Source: Actinomadura montaniterrae
Lineage (GTDB): Bacteria > Actinomycetota > Actinomycetes > Streptosporangiales > Streptosporangiaceae
Length of the DNA: 32,114 nt
Reading direction: 5' to 3'
Assembly: GCF_008923365.1 (NCBI RefSeq)
Contig: NZ_WBMR01000102.1
Span: 1 to 32,114 of the forward strand
Position 1 is the first letter of the stretch. Every line of letters starts with the position of its first letter. The translations under genes were made by a program, and so were the position numbers. Shown piece by piece: positions 22,032 through 29,783 of this stretch. The notes beneath the pieces were generated by a model. The model made no database searches, was not told the origin of the DNA, and saw only the letters and a program-made list of their open reading frames with translations.

Positions 22032-22490
22032 ATGAGCGAACCACGCTGGCTCGACGCCTCCCAGCAGCGTGATTGGCGGGCCTACGTGGACGGGAGCGTC
22101 CGGCTCACCGAGATCATGGACCGCGACCTGAAGACCCGGCACGGGCTCTCGGTGTCGGAGTACGAGATCCTCGTCCGGCTGTCCGAGGCGCCCGGCCACC
22201 GGCTGCGCATGGCGGAGCTCGCCGACAACGCGAGCCAGTCGCGCAGCCGGCTGTCGCACACCTGCTCCCGGCTGGAGTCGAAGGGCCTCGTCAAGCGGGA
22301 CAACTGCGGCACCGACAAGCGCGGCGTCTACGCGCAGCTGACCGACGACGGCTTCGCGACGCTGGAGCGCGCGGCCCGCGACCACGTCGAGGTCGTCCGC
22401 GAGTACCTCATCGACGTGATCGAGCCCGAGGACCTCGAGGCGATCGGACGCGCGTTCAGCGCCGTCCTCAAGCGGCTCGGCGCGACCTGA
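22032..22490 (+). CDS. MarR-family transcriptional regulator
   Basis: A 152-residue MarR protein. The winged helix is clear: LSVSEYEILVRLSEAPGHRL, then MAELADNASQSRSRLSHTCS and RLESKGLVKRDNCGTDKRGV with the wing. Helices at both ends form the dimer interface. It would bind the palindrome in its own promoter and release it on a phenolic, oxidant or other ligand, thereby controlling pirin. The ATG at 22032 has no ribosome binding site, and the mRNA probably starts at or next to it. It ends one base before the convergent membrane protein gene. Confidence 0.93.
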   Translation: MSEPRWLDASQQRDWRAYVDGSVRLTEIMDRDLKTRHGLSVSEYEILVRLSEAPGHRLRMAELADNASQSRSRLSHTCSRLESKGLVKRDNCGTDKRGVYAQLTDDGFATLERAARDHVEVVREYLIDVIEPEDLEAIGRAFSAVLKRLGAT

Positions 22491-22491
22491 G

Positions 22492-22923
22492 CTACAGGGT
22501 GACCGTCACCCCTGTCAGGAACCCCACCGACACCAGGGTGAGGAACACCCAGGCCAGCATCATCCCCGCGCCGAACGACCGCCACCGGCCGCCGACCTTC
22601 CACACCAGCAGCCCGCCCAGCCCGAACGCCAGCACCAGCAGCGTCACGAACTGCGGCAGCAGGCTCGGCCGCCGGCTCATCATCAGCGGCGCGTACATCA
22701 TCACGAAGTCGACGAACACGAACAGACCGAACCCCGCGGCGATCGCGCCGACCTCCCGGCCGCTCAGCGACCGGGTGCGCTCGGCGAAGTCCAGCGCGCG
22801 CTCCGACCGCAGCCGCAGCCGCGGGCGCTCCGCGTCCGCGGCGGGCTCCTCCTGCACGCTCTGCGCGACGGCGAAGATCTCGTCCTCGAGGCTCGGGACG
22901 TCCCTCTCCTGCGGATCCGCCAT
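22492..22923 (-). CDS. Small membrane protein, hypothetical
   Basis: A 143-residue protein from ATG 22921-22923, with GGGAG 5 nt upstream. The acidic soluble N-terminus (SLEDEIFAVAQSVQEEPAAD) is followed by three hydrophobic segments at about 58-75 (VGAIAAGFGLFVFVDFVMMY), 85-105 (LPQFVTLLVLAFGLGGLLVW) and 118-140 (AWVFLTLVSVGFLTG). No family is recognised. The frame continues upstream to 23085, but the extension is Arg/Pro-rich and unlikely. It is divergent from the M15 peptidase gene. Confidence 0.75.
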   Translation of the reverse strand: MADPQERDVPSLEDEIFAVAQSVQEEPAADAERPRLRLRSERALDFAERTRSLSGREVGAIAAGFGLFVFVDFVMMYAPLMMSRRPSLLPQFVTLLVLAFGLGGLLVWKVGGRWRSFGAGMMLAWVFLTLVSVGFLTGVTVTL

Positions 22924-23087
22924 TCCGGCTCCCTGAGGGCCGGCGGATGCCGGGCGACATGCCCGGCGAGGTGGACGACGTTCGCGGCCCGTTCGCCCCG
23001 GCCCCTTTCCGGCGGACGCGCCGTCAAACGCACCGTAGCGAATCGGAGGTCCAACGCGAAGGCCATGTGACGTGCGATCCTGCAAAG

Positions 23088-23846
23088 ATGCCAGCTAGAG
23101 GGCCACTTCGCAGTGCGGCGTTCGCCGCCGTGTTCATCACCGTGTCGGCCGCCGCGACCGGATGCGGCAACGGATCCGACAACGGTGGCAAGTCCGGGAC
23201 GGCGACTCCCGCCACGCCGCCCACCGCGTCCGGGACCGCGACCGGCTCGGCGTCGCCGTCCGCGAAGCCGACGAACCAGAAGTTCGCGGCGCAGATCAAG
23301 CGCGTCACCGCCGGGGACCTCAGGTACTCCTGGCACCGGGGCTGCCCGGTCGCGCCGTCCGGGCTCCGGATGATCCAGATGAACTACTGGGGCATGGACC
23401 ACAAGCCGCACGACAACGGGCAGCTCGTCGTCAACGCGAAGGCGGCGAGCGACCTCGTCTCGGTGTTCCGCAAGCTTTACAACATGCGGTATCCGATCGA
23501 GCGCATGGAGCCGGTCGACAAGTACAAGGGGAGCGACTTCGCCTCTATCGAGGCCGGCAACACTTCCGCGTTCAACTGCCGCAACGCCACCGGGTCCAGC
23601 TCGTTCTCCCAGCACGCGTTCGGTCTCGCCGTCGACCTCAACACGTGCCAGAACCCGTACGTGTACGCGGACGGGCACGTCGCCCACAAGAACTGTGCGA
23701 AGTACGCGAACCGGAAGAACCGCGATCCCGGTGTGATCCACGCCGGCGACCGGGTGGTGAAGGCGTTCGCCTCGATCGGCTGGGGCTGGGGCGGCGAGTG
23801 GAGCGGCGCCCGCGACTACCAGCACTTCAGCAGCAACGGCCGCTGA
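23088..23846 (+). CDS. Probable lipoprotein M15-type D-Ala-D-Ala carboxypeptidase
   Basis: A 252-residue protein. The N-terminus is a signal peptide ending in a lipobox-like ATGC with Cys26, followed by a Ser/Thr/Pro linker to residue 62. The catalytic domain has the M15 zinc motif SFSQHAFGLAVDLN (His176, Asp183) and the third ligand in ARDYQHFS (His246). These enzymes hydrolyse D-Ala-D-Ala or related bonds in peptidoglycan, here outside the membrane. The ATG at 23088 gives the signal peptide directly; the Shine-Dalgarno is weak (GCAAAG). The lipobox lacks the usual Leu at -3, so soluble secretion is also possible. Confidence 0.88.
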   Translation: MPARGPLRSAAFAAVFITVSAAATGCGNGSDNGGKSGTATPATPPTASGTATGSASPSAKPTNQKFAAQIKRVTAGDLRYSWHRGCPVAPSGLRMIQMNYWGMDHKPHDNGQLVVNAKAASDLVSVFRKLYNMRYPIERMEPVDKYKGSDFASIEAGNTSAFNCRNATGSSSFSQHAFGLAVDLNTCQNPYVYADGHVAHKNCAKYANRKNRDPGVIHAGDRVVKAFASIGWGWGGEWSGARDYQHFSSNGR

Positions 23847-23922
23847 CCGGGACGTGCCGGACGCGGTGGCCGCGGCGGCGGCCCGCTGTATGGACGTTCC
23901 GGGGGGCCCGCGCACGGGGGGT

Positions 23923-23940
23923 GGACGCGCCGTCGCGTCC
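23923..23940. terminator. Short hairpin between convergent genes
   Basis: GGACGCG (23923-23929) and CGCGTCC (23934-23940) form a 7-bp perfect stem with a 4-nt loop, between the M15 peptidase stop and the convergent small membrane protein stop. A modest terminator candidate. Confidence 0.4.
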
Positions 23941-23960
23941 GCGCGGGCGGCTGCCCGGGA

Positions 23961-24125
23961 TCAGACCATCATGAGCGCGATCACGCCGACCACGACCACG
24001 ACCGCCACGACGGCGAGGCCGACGATGAGGGGCATGTTCGGGCCGGACTTCTCCGCCGGCGCCCGGTTGGCGAAGTTCTGAAACTGGTGGGTGGTACCTG
24101 CCGGATCATTCGGTGTCTGCGACAT
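23961..24125 (-). CDS. Tiny single-pass membrane protein
   Basis: A 54-residue protein starting MSQTPNDPAGTTHQFQNFAN, with one long hydrophobic C-terminal segment (LIVGLAVVAVVVVVGVIALM) reaching the end, so it is tail-anchored in shape. The function is unknown. The ATG at 24123-24125 lacks a ribosome binding site, but TACCCT (24133-24138, minus strand) lies 7 nt upstream, suggesting a leaderless mRNA. It sits downstream of tRNA-Ser on the same strand, separated by a hairpin. Confidence 0.7.
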   Translation of the reverse strand: MSQTPNDPAGTTHQFQNFANRAPAEKSGPNMPLIVGLAVVAVVVVVGVIALMMV

Positions 24126-24132
24126 GCCGAAG

Positions 24133-24138
24133 AGGGTA
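24133..24138 (-). promoter_or_regulatory. Leaderless -10 for the tiny membrane protein
   Basis: Minus-strand TACCCT, 7 nt before the ATG, with no Shine-Dalgarno between. Confidence 0.35.
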
Positions 24139-24149
24139 ACGGATGCCTT

Positions 24150-24166
24150 CCGCCCGATTCGGGCGG
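24150..24166. terminator. Tight hairpin downstream of tRNA-Ser
   Basis: CCGCCCGA and TCGGGCGG flank a single central T (24158), so the real loop must open the inner pairs. It lies 36 nt after the tRNA 3' end on the minus strand and just upstream of the tiny membrane protein's -10. It probably ends the tRNA transcript. Confidence 0.5.
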
Positions 24167-24201
24167 TTTCGCGGGTCGGCGTCGCGCCGTGTCGTGTCGA
24201 G

Positions 24202-24290
24202 CGGAGAGTGTGGGATTCGAACCCACGAGGACTGTCCCCAGCCCTGGGCGCTTTCAAGGCGCCTGCACTAGTCCACTATGCGAACTCTCC
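24202..24290 (-). tRNA. tRNA-Ser (anticodon UGA)
   Basis: An 89-nt minus-strand tRNA. The acceptor stem GGAGAGT pairs with ACTCTCC, followed by discriminator G. The anticodon loop CTTGAAA carries TGA within GCGCC/GGCGC-type stem pairing. A long variable arm (CAGGGCTGGGGACAGTCCT region) is typical of class II serine tRNAs. The T arm GTGGGTTCGAATCCCAC is canonical. CCA is not encoded. It reads UCA and probably other UCN codons. Confidence 0.95.
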
Positions 24291-24329
24291 TCGGCCACGC
24301 CCGGGTGGCCACGGCCAACGATAGCGGGC

Positions 24330-24710
24330 TCATCCGGCCGCCTCGACCGCATATCCCGGGATCGACGGCCACCGGACCGTCATCACGACGGACTCCTCCT
24401 CGGCCTGCCACGAGTGGTCGACGCCGCGTCCCCACACCACGTAGTCGCCGGGCTCGCTGAGCAGGACGTCGCGTCCGGGGAACCCCAGCCGGAACCGGCC
24501 GCTGATCAGCACGAGCAGCGCGGTGCGCTTCTCCCCGCTGGTCCAGCGCGCGCGCCGCTCGCCCTTGGGGTGGACGCCCCATTTGATCTCGACGTCCTCG
24601 CTGTGCCGCAGGTCGCCGGGCGGCTTGAAGTGGCCCAGCAGCCAGCCGCGGTCCCCGGCCGCGTCCGCCGCGGCCCTGCCCACGTAGACGCCCTGGTCGT
24701 CGCTCTCCAC
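24330..24710 (-). CDS. Cupin-like small protein
   Basis: A 126-residue protein. The alternating strands LLVLISGRFRLGFPGRDVLL, then SEPGDYVVWGRGVDHSWQAE match a cupin second motif (PGDYVVWGRGVDHSW), with His in the usual metal position. The first cupin motif is degenerate, so metal binding is uncertain. The substrate is unknown. The GTG at 24708-24710 has no ribosome binding site, but TAGAGT lies 8 nt upstream (24719-24724, minus strand), so it may be leaderless. It is downstream of the EspI-like ATPase on the same strand with a 63-nt gap. Confidence 0.8.
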   Translation of the reverse strand: MESDDQGVYVGRAAADAAGDRGWLLGHFKPPGDLRHSEDVEIKWGVHPKGERRARWTSGEKRTALLVLISGRFRLGFPGRDVLLSEPGDYVVWGRGVDHSWQAEEESVVMTVRWPSIPGYAVEAAG

Positions 24711-24718
24711 GGGAGGCG

Positions 24719-24724
24719 ACTCTA
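24719..24724 (-). promoter_or_regulatory. Leaderless -10 for the cupin gene
   Basis: Minus-strand TAGAGT, 8 nt before the GTG, the same hexamer and spacing as at the AAA+ ATPase start. Confidence 0.35.
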
Positions 24725-24773
24725 GTGGCGGCGAAGCGCGGGCCGGGCCGGGCGGAGCGGTCCGAAGGCCGGG

Positions 24774-26936
24774 TCAGGTGGAGCGGTCGGGGCGGGGGTA
24801 GGCGAAGCCGTCGCCGACGATCGCGGCGAGGTTCAGGTACGCCTCGCGCGTCGCCTGCGCGAGCTGCTCCAGCTCCACTTCGGCGCCCTCTTCCAGGTGG
24901 TCGTCGTAGGGGATGCGGACGACGGCCCGGCAGCGGCTCTCGAAGTGCGCCTGCAGCTTGTCCAGGTCGACCTGGCTGCGCGTCCGGTTGCGGACCATCG
25001 ACAGCACCACGACGCCGTTGCGGACGAGGTGGCCGTGGTCGTGCGCCTCGAGCCAGTCGAGGGTCGCGCTCGCGGACCGGGCGCCGTCCACCGACGGGGA
25101 GCTGACCAGGACGAGCTGGTCGGCGAGCCGCAGCACCCCGGACATCGCGGAGTGCAGCAGGCCCGTCCCGCAGTCGGTGATGCAGATCGAGTAGTACTGC
25201 TCCAGGACGGCGGCGACGGCCTCGTAGTCCTCGGCGCTGAACGCCTCGCTGACCGCGGGGTCGCGGTCGGACGCGAGCACCTCCAGGCGCGCGGCGTTCT
25301 GCGAGGTGAACGCGCGGACGTCGGCGTACCGCTGGATCTTGTCGCGGCTGTTGAGCAGGTCGCGGACCGTCGCGGCGGTCTCCAGCCGGACCTTGTCCGA
25401 CAGCGTGCCGCGGTCGGGGTTGGCGTCCACCGCGATGACGGTGTCGCCGCGCATCGAGCCGAGCATCGAGCCGAGGCCGGTCGTGGTGGTGGTCTTGCCG
25501 ACGCCGCCCTTCAGCGACATCACCGCGACGCGGTGGTGGCCGCCCGCCACGGGGGTGCGGGCGCGGGCGATGAGGTCCTTGCGGCGCAGCTCGCCCTGCG
25601 ACTCGCCGGGGTGGACGCTGCCGCCGGTGGCCTTGTAGACCGCGCGCCGCCAGCCGGAGGACGGCGCGATGCGGCGCTCGCCGAGGAGGTTCTCGGAGCT
25701 GAGGCTGTCGGTGCTCTTCGGGTCGGCCTGCTGCTGTTGCTGCGGCTGGCCGGGGTACGGCTGGCCCGGCGGGACCTGCTGGTACGGCCCGGGGTGGCCC
25801 GGCTGCGGCGGCTGGCCGGGCTGCGGGTAGGCGTAGCCCTGCTGCGGCTGGGCCGGGTCGCCGCCCGGCGGCAGCTGCCCGTACGGCCGGCCGGTGGCGG
25901 GGTCGATCGGGTAGGCCTGGCCCGTGTTCGGGTCGACCATGTACGGCTGGCCCGTGTTGGGGTCGACGGGATAGGGCTGCCCGGTGGTCGGGTCGACGGG
26001 GTAGGGCTGGGCGGCGCCGGGGTTCTGCGGGTAGGGCTGCCCGGTGGTCGGGTCGACCGCGTACGGCTGGACGTTCGCGTTCGGGTCCTGCGGGAACGGC
26101 TGCCCGGCGTTCGGGTCCTGGCCGAACGGCTGCGCGTTCGGATCCGGCGCGAACTGCTGAGCGTTGGGGTCCGGCGGGAAAGGCTGGGCGTTCGGATCCT
26201 GTGGAAAGGGCTGGGCGTTCGGGTCCGGCGCGAACTGCTGGGCGTTCGGGTCCGGCGGGAAGGGCTGGGCGCCGTTCGCCTCGCCGGGGAACGGCTGGGC
26301 GCCGCCCGCGTTCGGGTCCGGCGGGGGCGGGAACGGCTGGTCGGGCAGGTAGGGCGGCAGCTGGTCGAGCGGCGGCGCGCCCTGCCCGTTGCCCGCGTCG
26401 TACGGCTGCGGCGGGCCGGTCTCCCAGGGCTGCTGCGGCTCGAACGGCTGGTACCCGCCGGCGTACGGCGGGGGCAGCATGCCGCCCTCGAAGGGCTGCG
26501 GCATGGGGCCGCCGTCGTAGGGCGGCAGGTTCTGCGCCGCGCCCGGCGCGGGCGGCAGCGGGCCGAAGTTCTCGGGCCCGAAGCTCTCCGGGCCGAAGCT
26601 CTCCGGGGGCTGGAGCGGCGGCGCGGCGAGCCACGGGTTGGCGTTCGGGTCGTGCGGGGGCTGCTGCCCCTGGTCGCCGGGCGCGCCCTCGGGCTGCGCC
26701 GCCGACGGTTGTGCGGGCTGCGCGCCCGGCGCGGGCTGCGCGCCCTGCTGTTCAGGCTGCTCACCCGGCTGCGGGCCCTGCTGTTCGGGCTGCGCGGGAG
26801 GCGCCTGCCCGGCCGGCCGCTCGCCCTCGGTGGCGGCCGGCGGGGTGTCGGACGGCCCCGTCGTCTCGCCGCTCATCGCGTCGAGGGAGGCCAGCCGCTC
26901 CTCAAGGGAACGCCCGTCGTGCTCGTTCCTCGCCAC
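24774..26936 (-). CDS. EspI-like MinD/ParA ATPase with Pro/Gln-rich N-terminus
   Basis: A 720-residue protein. Residues 1 to about 405 are disordered and Pro/Gln/Asn-rich. Residues about 206-352 are tandem repeats (PDPNAQPF and VDPTTGQPYP types), and ESFGP-type repeats lie at 112-126. Residues about 450-715 form a MinD/ParA ATPase with deviant Walker A KGGVGKTTTT from 476, Walker A' IAVDANPDRGTLSDK and SICITDCGTGLLHSAM. The layout matches mycobacterial EspI of type VII secretion and its actinomycete relatives. No ESX genes lie nearby, so a type VII link is inference; a role in protein positioning or envelope growth is possible. GTG start at 26934-26936 with GGGGAG 6 nt upstream. Confidence 0.9.
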   Translation of the reverse strand: MARNEHDGRSLEERLASLDAMSGETTGPSDTPPAATEGERPAGQAPPAQPEQQGPQPGEQPEQQGAQPAPGAQPAQPSAAQPEGAPGDQGQQPPHDPNANPWLAAPPLQPPESFGPESFGPENFGPLPPAPGAAQNLPPYDGGPMPQPFEGGMLPPPYAGGYQPFEPQQPWETGPPQPYDAGNGQGAPPLDQLPPYLPDQPFPPPPDPNAGGAQPFPGEANGAQPFPPDPNAQQFAPDPNAQPFPQDPNAQPFPPDPNAQQFAPDPNAQPFGQDPNAGQPFPQDPNANVQPYAVDPTTGQPYPQNPGAAQPYPVDPTTGQPYPVDPNTGQPYMVDPNTGQAYPIDPATGRPYGQLPPGGDPAQPQQGYAYPQPGQPPQPGHPGPYQQVPPGQPYPGQPQQQQQADPKSTDSLSSENLLGERRIAPSSGWRRAVYKATGGSVHPGESQGELRRKDLIARARTPVAGGHHRVAVMSLKGGVGKTTTTTGLGSMLGSMRGDTVIAVDANPDRGTLSDKVRLETAATVRDLLNSRDKIQRYADVRAFTSQNAARLEVLASDRDPAVSEAFSAEDYEAVAAVLEQYYSICITDCGTGLLHSAMSGVLRLADQLVLVSSPSVDGARSASATLDWLEAHDHGHLVRNGVVVLSMVRNRTRSQVDLDKLQAHFESRCRAVVRIPYDDHLEEGAEVELEQLAQATREAYLNLAAIVGDGFAYPRPDRST
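25881..26321 (-). repeat. Coding tandem repeats of the EspI-like ATPase
   Basis: About 24-nt units encoding PDPNAQPF/PDPNAQQF (residues about 206-288) pass into about 30-nt units encoding VDPTTGQPYP-like repeats (about 294-352). All copy differences keep the frame. Such arrays expand and contract easily between strains. Confidence 0.85.
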
Positions 26937-27162
26937 CGATTTCTCCCCTCGGGCACACCTCTGATGATCATTACGGAGCAGGAGGGCAAAACGACCCCCA
27001 CGCAGAATACCCGCGCGTCAATACCACGCATCCCGTCCGTAGATCCACTTTTCCCCGGTGGGCCGGGCGGAGGGACGCGGAGGAGGGCGGGAGCATGCAG
27101 GTCGGCGCGGTGTCCGGCGGCGGCGACGGTGCTCCGGCCCGCCGCCCGGTAGCGTGACCGTT
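26937..27162. promoter_or_regulatory. Divergent region between EspI-like and oxidoreductase genes
   Basis: A 226-nt gap. TAGCGT at 27150-27155, 7 nt before the ATG at 27163, is the -10 candidate for a leaderless oxidoreductase transcript. On the minus strand a TTGACG lies near 27015-27022, and the palindrome ATGATCAT near 26972-26979 lies in the ATPase leader. The remainder is G-rich and shows no gene. Confidence 0.4.
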
Positions 27163-28119
27163 ATGCATGCGATCGTGATTCGCGAGCCGGGGGACGCCGA
27201 CGTCCTGGAGTGGACGCGGGTGCCCGATCCGGAGCCGGGGCCCGGTGAAGTGCTGATCGACGTGGCGGCGAGCGCGGCGAACCGCGCGGACGTCATGCAG
27301 CGGATGGGCTTCTACAACCCGCCCGAAGGCGCCTCGCCCTATCCGGGCCTGGAGGTGTCGGGACGCATCGCCGCGCTGGGCGACGGCGTGACCGGCCTGG
27401 CGCCGGGCGACGAGGTGTGCGCGCTGCTGGCCGGCGGCGGCTACGCCGAGCGGGTCGCGGTGCCCGCGTCGCAAGTGCTTCCGGTGCCGCGCGGCGTGGA
27501 CCTCGTGGACGCGGCCGGGCTGCCGGAGGTGGCGTGCACGGTCTGGTCGAACGTGTTCATGCTCGCGGGGCTGAGCGCCGGGGAGACGTTCCTCGTGCAC
27601 GGCGGCGGCAGCGGCATCGGCACGCTGGCGATCCAGCTGGCGAAGGCGCGCGGCGCGAAAGTGGCCTGCACCGTCGGCAGCGCGGAGAAGGCGGACCGCT
27701 GCCGCGAGCTGGGCGCCGACGTCGTGGTCAACTACCGCGAGGACGACTTCGTCGAGAGCGGCCCGTACGACGTGATCCTGGACGTGATCGGCGCGAAGTA
27801 CCTGGAGCGCAACGTCCGGGCCCTCGCGACCGGCGGGCGGCTGATGATCATCGGGTTGCAGGGCGGGACGAAGGCGGAGCTGGACATCAACGCGCTGCTG
27901 CGCAAGAGGGCGCTCGTCCACGCAACGGCGCTGCGGTCCCGTCCGTTGGAGGAGAAGGCGGGGATCGTGGCGGCCGTCCGCGAGCACGTGTGGCCGCTGC
28001 TGGAGTCGGGGGAGGTCCGCCCGGTGGTCGACCGGCGCGTCCCGATGGCCGACGCCGCCGCGGCGCACCGGCTGATGGAGCAGAGCGGCCATGTCGGCAA
28101 GATCCTGCTGACCGTGTGA
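27163..28119 (+). CDS. NAD(P)H:quinone oxidoreductase, zeta-crystallin/PIG3 type
   Basis: A 318-residue zinc-independent medium-chain oxidoreductase of the PIG3/TIGR02824 type. The N-terminal GroES-like domain includes AANRADVMQRMGFYNPPEGA, diagnostic of this subgroup. The nucleotide-binding VHGGGSGIGTLAIQLAKARG lies near residues 145-165, followed by VACTVGSAEKADRC and ELGADVVVNYREDD. It reduces quinones or related electrophiles with NADPH in the cytoplasm. The ATG lacks a Shine-Dalgarno but has TAGCGT 7 nt upstream. It is followed after 12 nt by the proteasome activator gene, so the two are probably one operon. Confidence 0.93.
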   Translation: MHAIVIREPGDADVLEWTRVPDPEPGPGEVLIDVAASAANRADVMQRMGFYNPPEGASPYPGLEVSGRIAALGDGVTGLAPGDEVCALLAGGGYAERVAVPASQVLPVPRGVDLVDAAGLPEVACTVWSNVFMLAGLSAGETFLVHGGGSGIGTLAIQLAKARGAKVACTVGSAEKADRCRELGADVVVNYREDDFVESGPYDVILDVIGAKYLERNVRALATGGRLMIIGLQGGTKAELDINALLRKRALVHATALRSRPLEEKAGIVAAVREHVWPLLESGEVRPVVDRRVPMADAAAAHRLMEQSGHVGKILLTV

Positions 28120-28131
28120 GATGAGGGAGAT

Positions 28132-28677
28132 ATGAGCGAGCCTTCGAAGAACCAGTCGGAACAGGAACCGCACGTGCTCGTGGTGGGGCCGAACGGCATC
28201 GCCATGGAGGGCGCCGGCGACGGCGGCGAGCACGAGGGCAAGTCGATCACCGACATGGTCGAGCAGCCCGCGAAGGTGATGCGGATCGGCGGGATGATCC
28301 GGCAGCTGCTGGACGAGGTCAAGGCCGCCCCGCTGGACGAGGCGAGCCGGGCCCGGCTGCGCGAGATCCACAAGTCGTCCATCAAGGAGCTCGAGGACGG
28401 CCTGGCCCCGGAGCTGGTCGAGGAGCTGGAGCGGCTGTCGCTGCCGTTCGCCGACGAGTCCGTGCCGAGCGAGTCGGAGCTGCGGATCGCGCAGGCGCAG
28501 CTCGTCGGCTGGCTGGAGGGGCTGTTCCACGGCATCCAGACGACGCTGTTCGCGCAGCAGATGGCGGCGCGCGCGCAGCTGGAGCAGATGCGCCGGGCGC
28601 TGCCCGCGGGCATGATGCCGCAGGGCATGGACCAGCAGGACGACCAGGGGCCCCGCTCGTCCGGCCCCTACCTGTAG
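28132..28677 (+). CDS. bpa: Bacterial proteasome activator Bpa (PafE)
   Basis: A 181-residue protein matching the bacterial proteasome activator family. Core segments are VEQPAKVMRIGGMIRQLLDE, ARLREIHKSSIKELEDGLAP and ELRIAQAQLVGWLEGLFHGI, which form the helical ring. Bpa docks on the 20S proteasome through a C-terminal GQYL motif and opens it to unfolded proteins without ATP or Pup. Here the end reads SGPYL, so GQYL is GPYL. The Tyr-Leu pair that inserts into the pocket is kept. GAGGGAGAT precedes the ATG. Operon with the quinone oxidoreductase. No proteasome core genes are in the window. Confidence 0.92.
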   Translation: MSEPSKNQSEQEPHVLVVGPNGIAMEGAGDGGEHEGKSITDMVEQPAKVMRIGGMIRQLLDEVKAAPLDEASRARLREIHKSSIKELEDGLAPELVEELERLSLPFADESVPSESELRIAQAQLVGWLEGLFHGIQTTLFAQQMAARAQLEQMRRALPAGMMPQGMDQQDDQGPRSSGPYL

Positions 28678-28699
28678 GACGCCTGGGACGCCGTCACGT

Positions 28700-28732
28700 C
28701 GGCCGCATCCCCGCCGCGCGGGGGTGCGGCCG
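28700..28732. terminator. Bidirectional terminator after bpa
   Basis: CGGCCGCATCCCCGC (28700-28714) and GCGGGGGTGCGGCCG (28718-28732) form a 15-bp stem with one G-U pair and a 3-nt loop, between the convergent bpa and HAD genes. Confidence 0.8.
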
Positions 28733-28735
28733 TCG

Positions 28736-29539
28736 TCACGGGAACAGGCGTTCCAGGATCCGGGCCACGCCATCGTCGTCGTTGCGGGACGTGGTGTGCG
28801 TGACGGCGGCGAGGACCAGCGGGTGCGCGTTCGCGACCGCGTACGAGGTGCCCGCCCAGGCGAGCATCGGCAGGTCGTTGGGCATGTCGCCGAACGCGGT
28901 GACGTCGGCGGCGCCGATGCCGTGCTCGGCGCACAGCGCTTCGAGGGCGCTGGCCTTGGTGACGCCGTGCGCGCTGATCTCCAGCAGCCCGCGCCCGGAC
29001 GAGTGGGTGACGGTGACGAGGTCGCCGACGGCCTTCACGGCCCGCGCGGCGAGCTCGTCGGGGTCGGCGTCGGGGTGGAAGGCGAGCAGCTTGGTGCTGG
29101 GCCGGGCGACGAGCTCGGCGCCGTCGGCGGGCCGGCCGCCGAGCGCCTCCGCGTCCCAGTTGGACAGGTCGTAGCTGGTCTCGAAGACGAACCCGTCCGG
29201 GTACTCGACGGCGAACCGGAAGTCGGGCGAGACGCCGCGCAGCCGCTCGACGGTCTCGGCGAGCACGCCCGGCGGGATCTGCCGGGCGTGCACGACGGTC
29301 TCGGTGTGCAGGTCGTAGACGAGGGCTCCGTTCGCGCAGATGGCGAGGCCGTGGTGGCGGACGGCGGCGGCGATCTCCGTCATCCAGCGCGGGGGCCGGC
29401 CGGTGACCATGACGAGCATCGCGCCGGCGCGCTCGACGCGCGCGAGGGCGGCGACGGTGCGCGCGGAGATGGTCCCGTCGGAGCGCACGATCGTGCCGTC
29501 GAGGTCGGTGGCGATCACGCGCGGCGCAGGTTCGGTCAT
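28736..29539 (-). CDS. HAD-superfamily (Cof-type) phosphatase
   Basis: A 267-residue Cof/subclass IIB HAD hydrolase. Motif I is DLDGT (residues 12-16, nucleophile Asp12), motif II VMVTGRPP, Lys in GVTKASALEAL, and the acidic FGDMPNDLPML near the C-terminus. It dephosphorylates small phosphorylated metabolites such as sugar phosphates or FMN; the true substrate is not readable. The ATG at 29537-29539 has GGAAGG upstream. It is divergent from the exported phosphatase across a repeat-containing gap. Confidence 0.93.
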   Translation of the reverse strand: MTEPAPRVIATDLDGTIVRSDGTISARTVAALARVERAGAMLVMVTGRPPRWMTEIAAAVRHHGLAICANGALVYDLHTETVVHARQIPPGVLAETVERLRGVSPDFRFAVEYPDGFVFETSYDLSNWDAEALGGRPADGAELVARPSTKLLAFHPDADPDELAARAVKAVGDLVTVTHSSGRGLLEISAHGVTKASALEALCAEHGIGAADVTAFGDMPNDLPMLAWAGTSYAVANAHPLVLAAVTHTTSRNDDDGVARILERLFP

Positions 29540-29597
29540 GTCACCTTCCAGGTCGGCTCGGACTCACCTTAGGCGACGGGTCGGACGGGACATCCGC

Positions 29598-29669
29598 CCG
29601 GTTGCTCCCGTCCGTCCGGTTGCTCCCGTCCGTCCGGCATCCGGGCCCGGGCGGACGGGAGCAACCCGG
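29598..29669. repeat. 18-nt tandem duplication with inverted third copy
   Basis: CCGGTTGCTCCCGTCCGT occurs at 29598-29615 and 29616-29633. An inverted copy CGGACGGGAGCAACCCGG lies at 29652-29669. Either direct copy can pair with it over 14 bp (GGTTGCTCCCGTCC), giving two mutually exclusive hairpins. It lies in the 244-nt gap between divergent HAD and phosphatase genes. The rest of the gap shows no gene. Confidence 0.75.
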
Positions 29670-29783
29670 TGTTCGCGGCCTGTTCCCGCCATGCCCCTTC
29701 CGTCCCGTGCGTCGCGCACCTAGGGTGTGGGTCCACCCGAAACTTCTTCACGTTCCCCTCCCCCCGCGTGCGGAAGGCAGCAG

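Noticed and set aside
25881..26321. CRISPR-like regular repeats
   Set aside because: Units are in frame, directly adjacent, without spacers, and encode the Pro-rich tail of the ATPase.
27015..27022. TTGACG as a firm -35 for the EspI-like ATPase
   Set aside because: No -10 hexamer lies at 16-18 nt spacing on the minus strand.
24897..27152. Large plus-strand frame opposite the EspI-like ATPase
   Set aside because: It mirrors the repeat DNA and codes for repetitive Val/Arg/Gly text; the minus strand has the Walker motifs.
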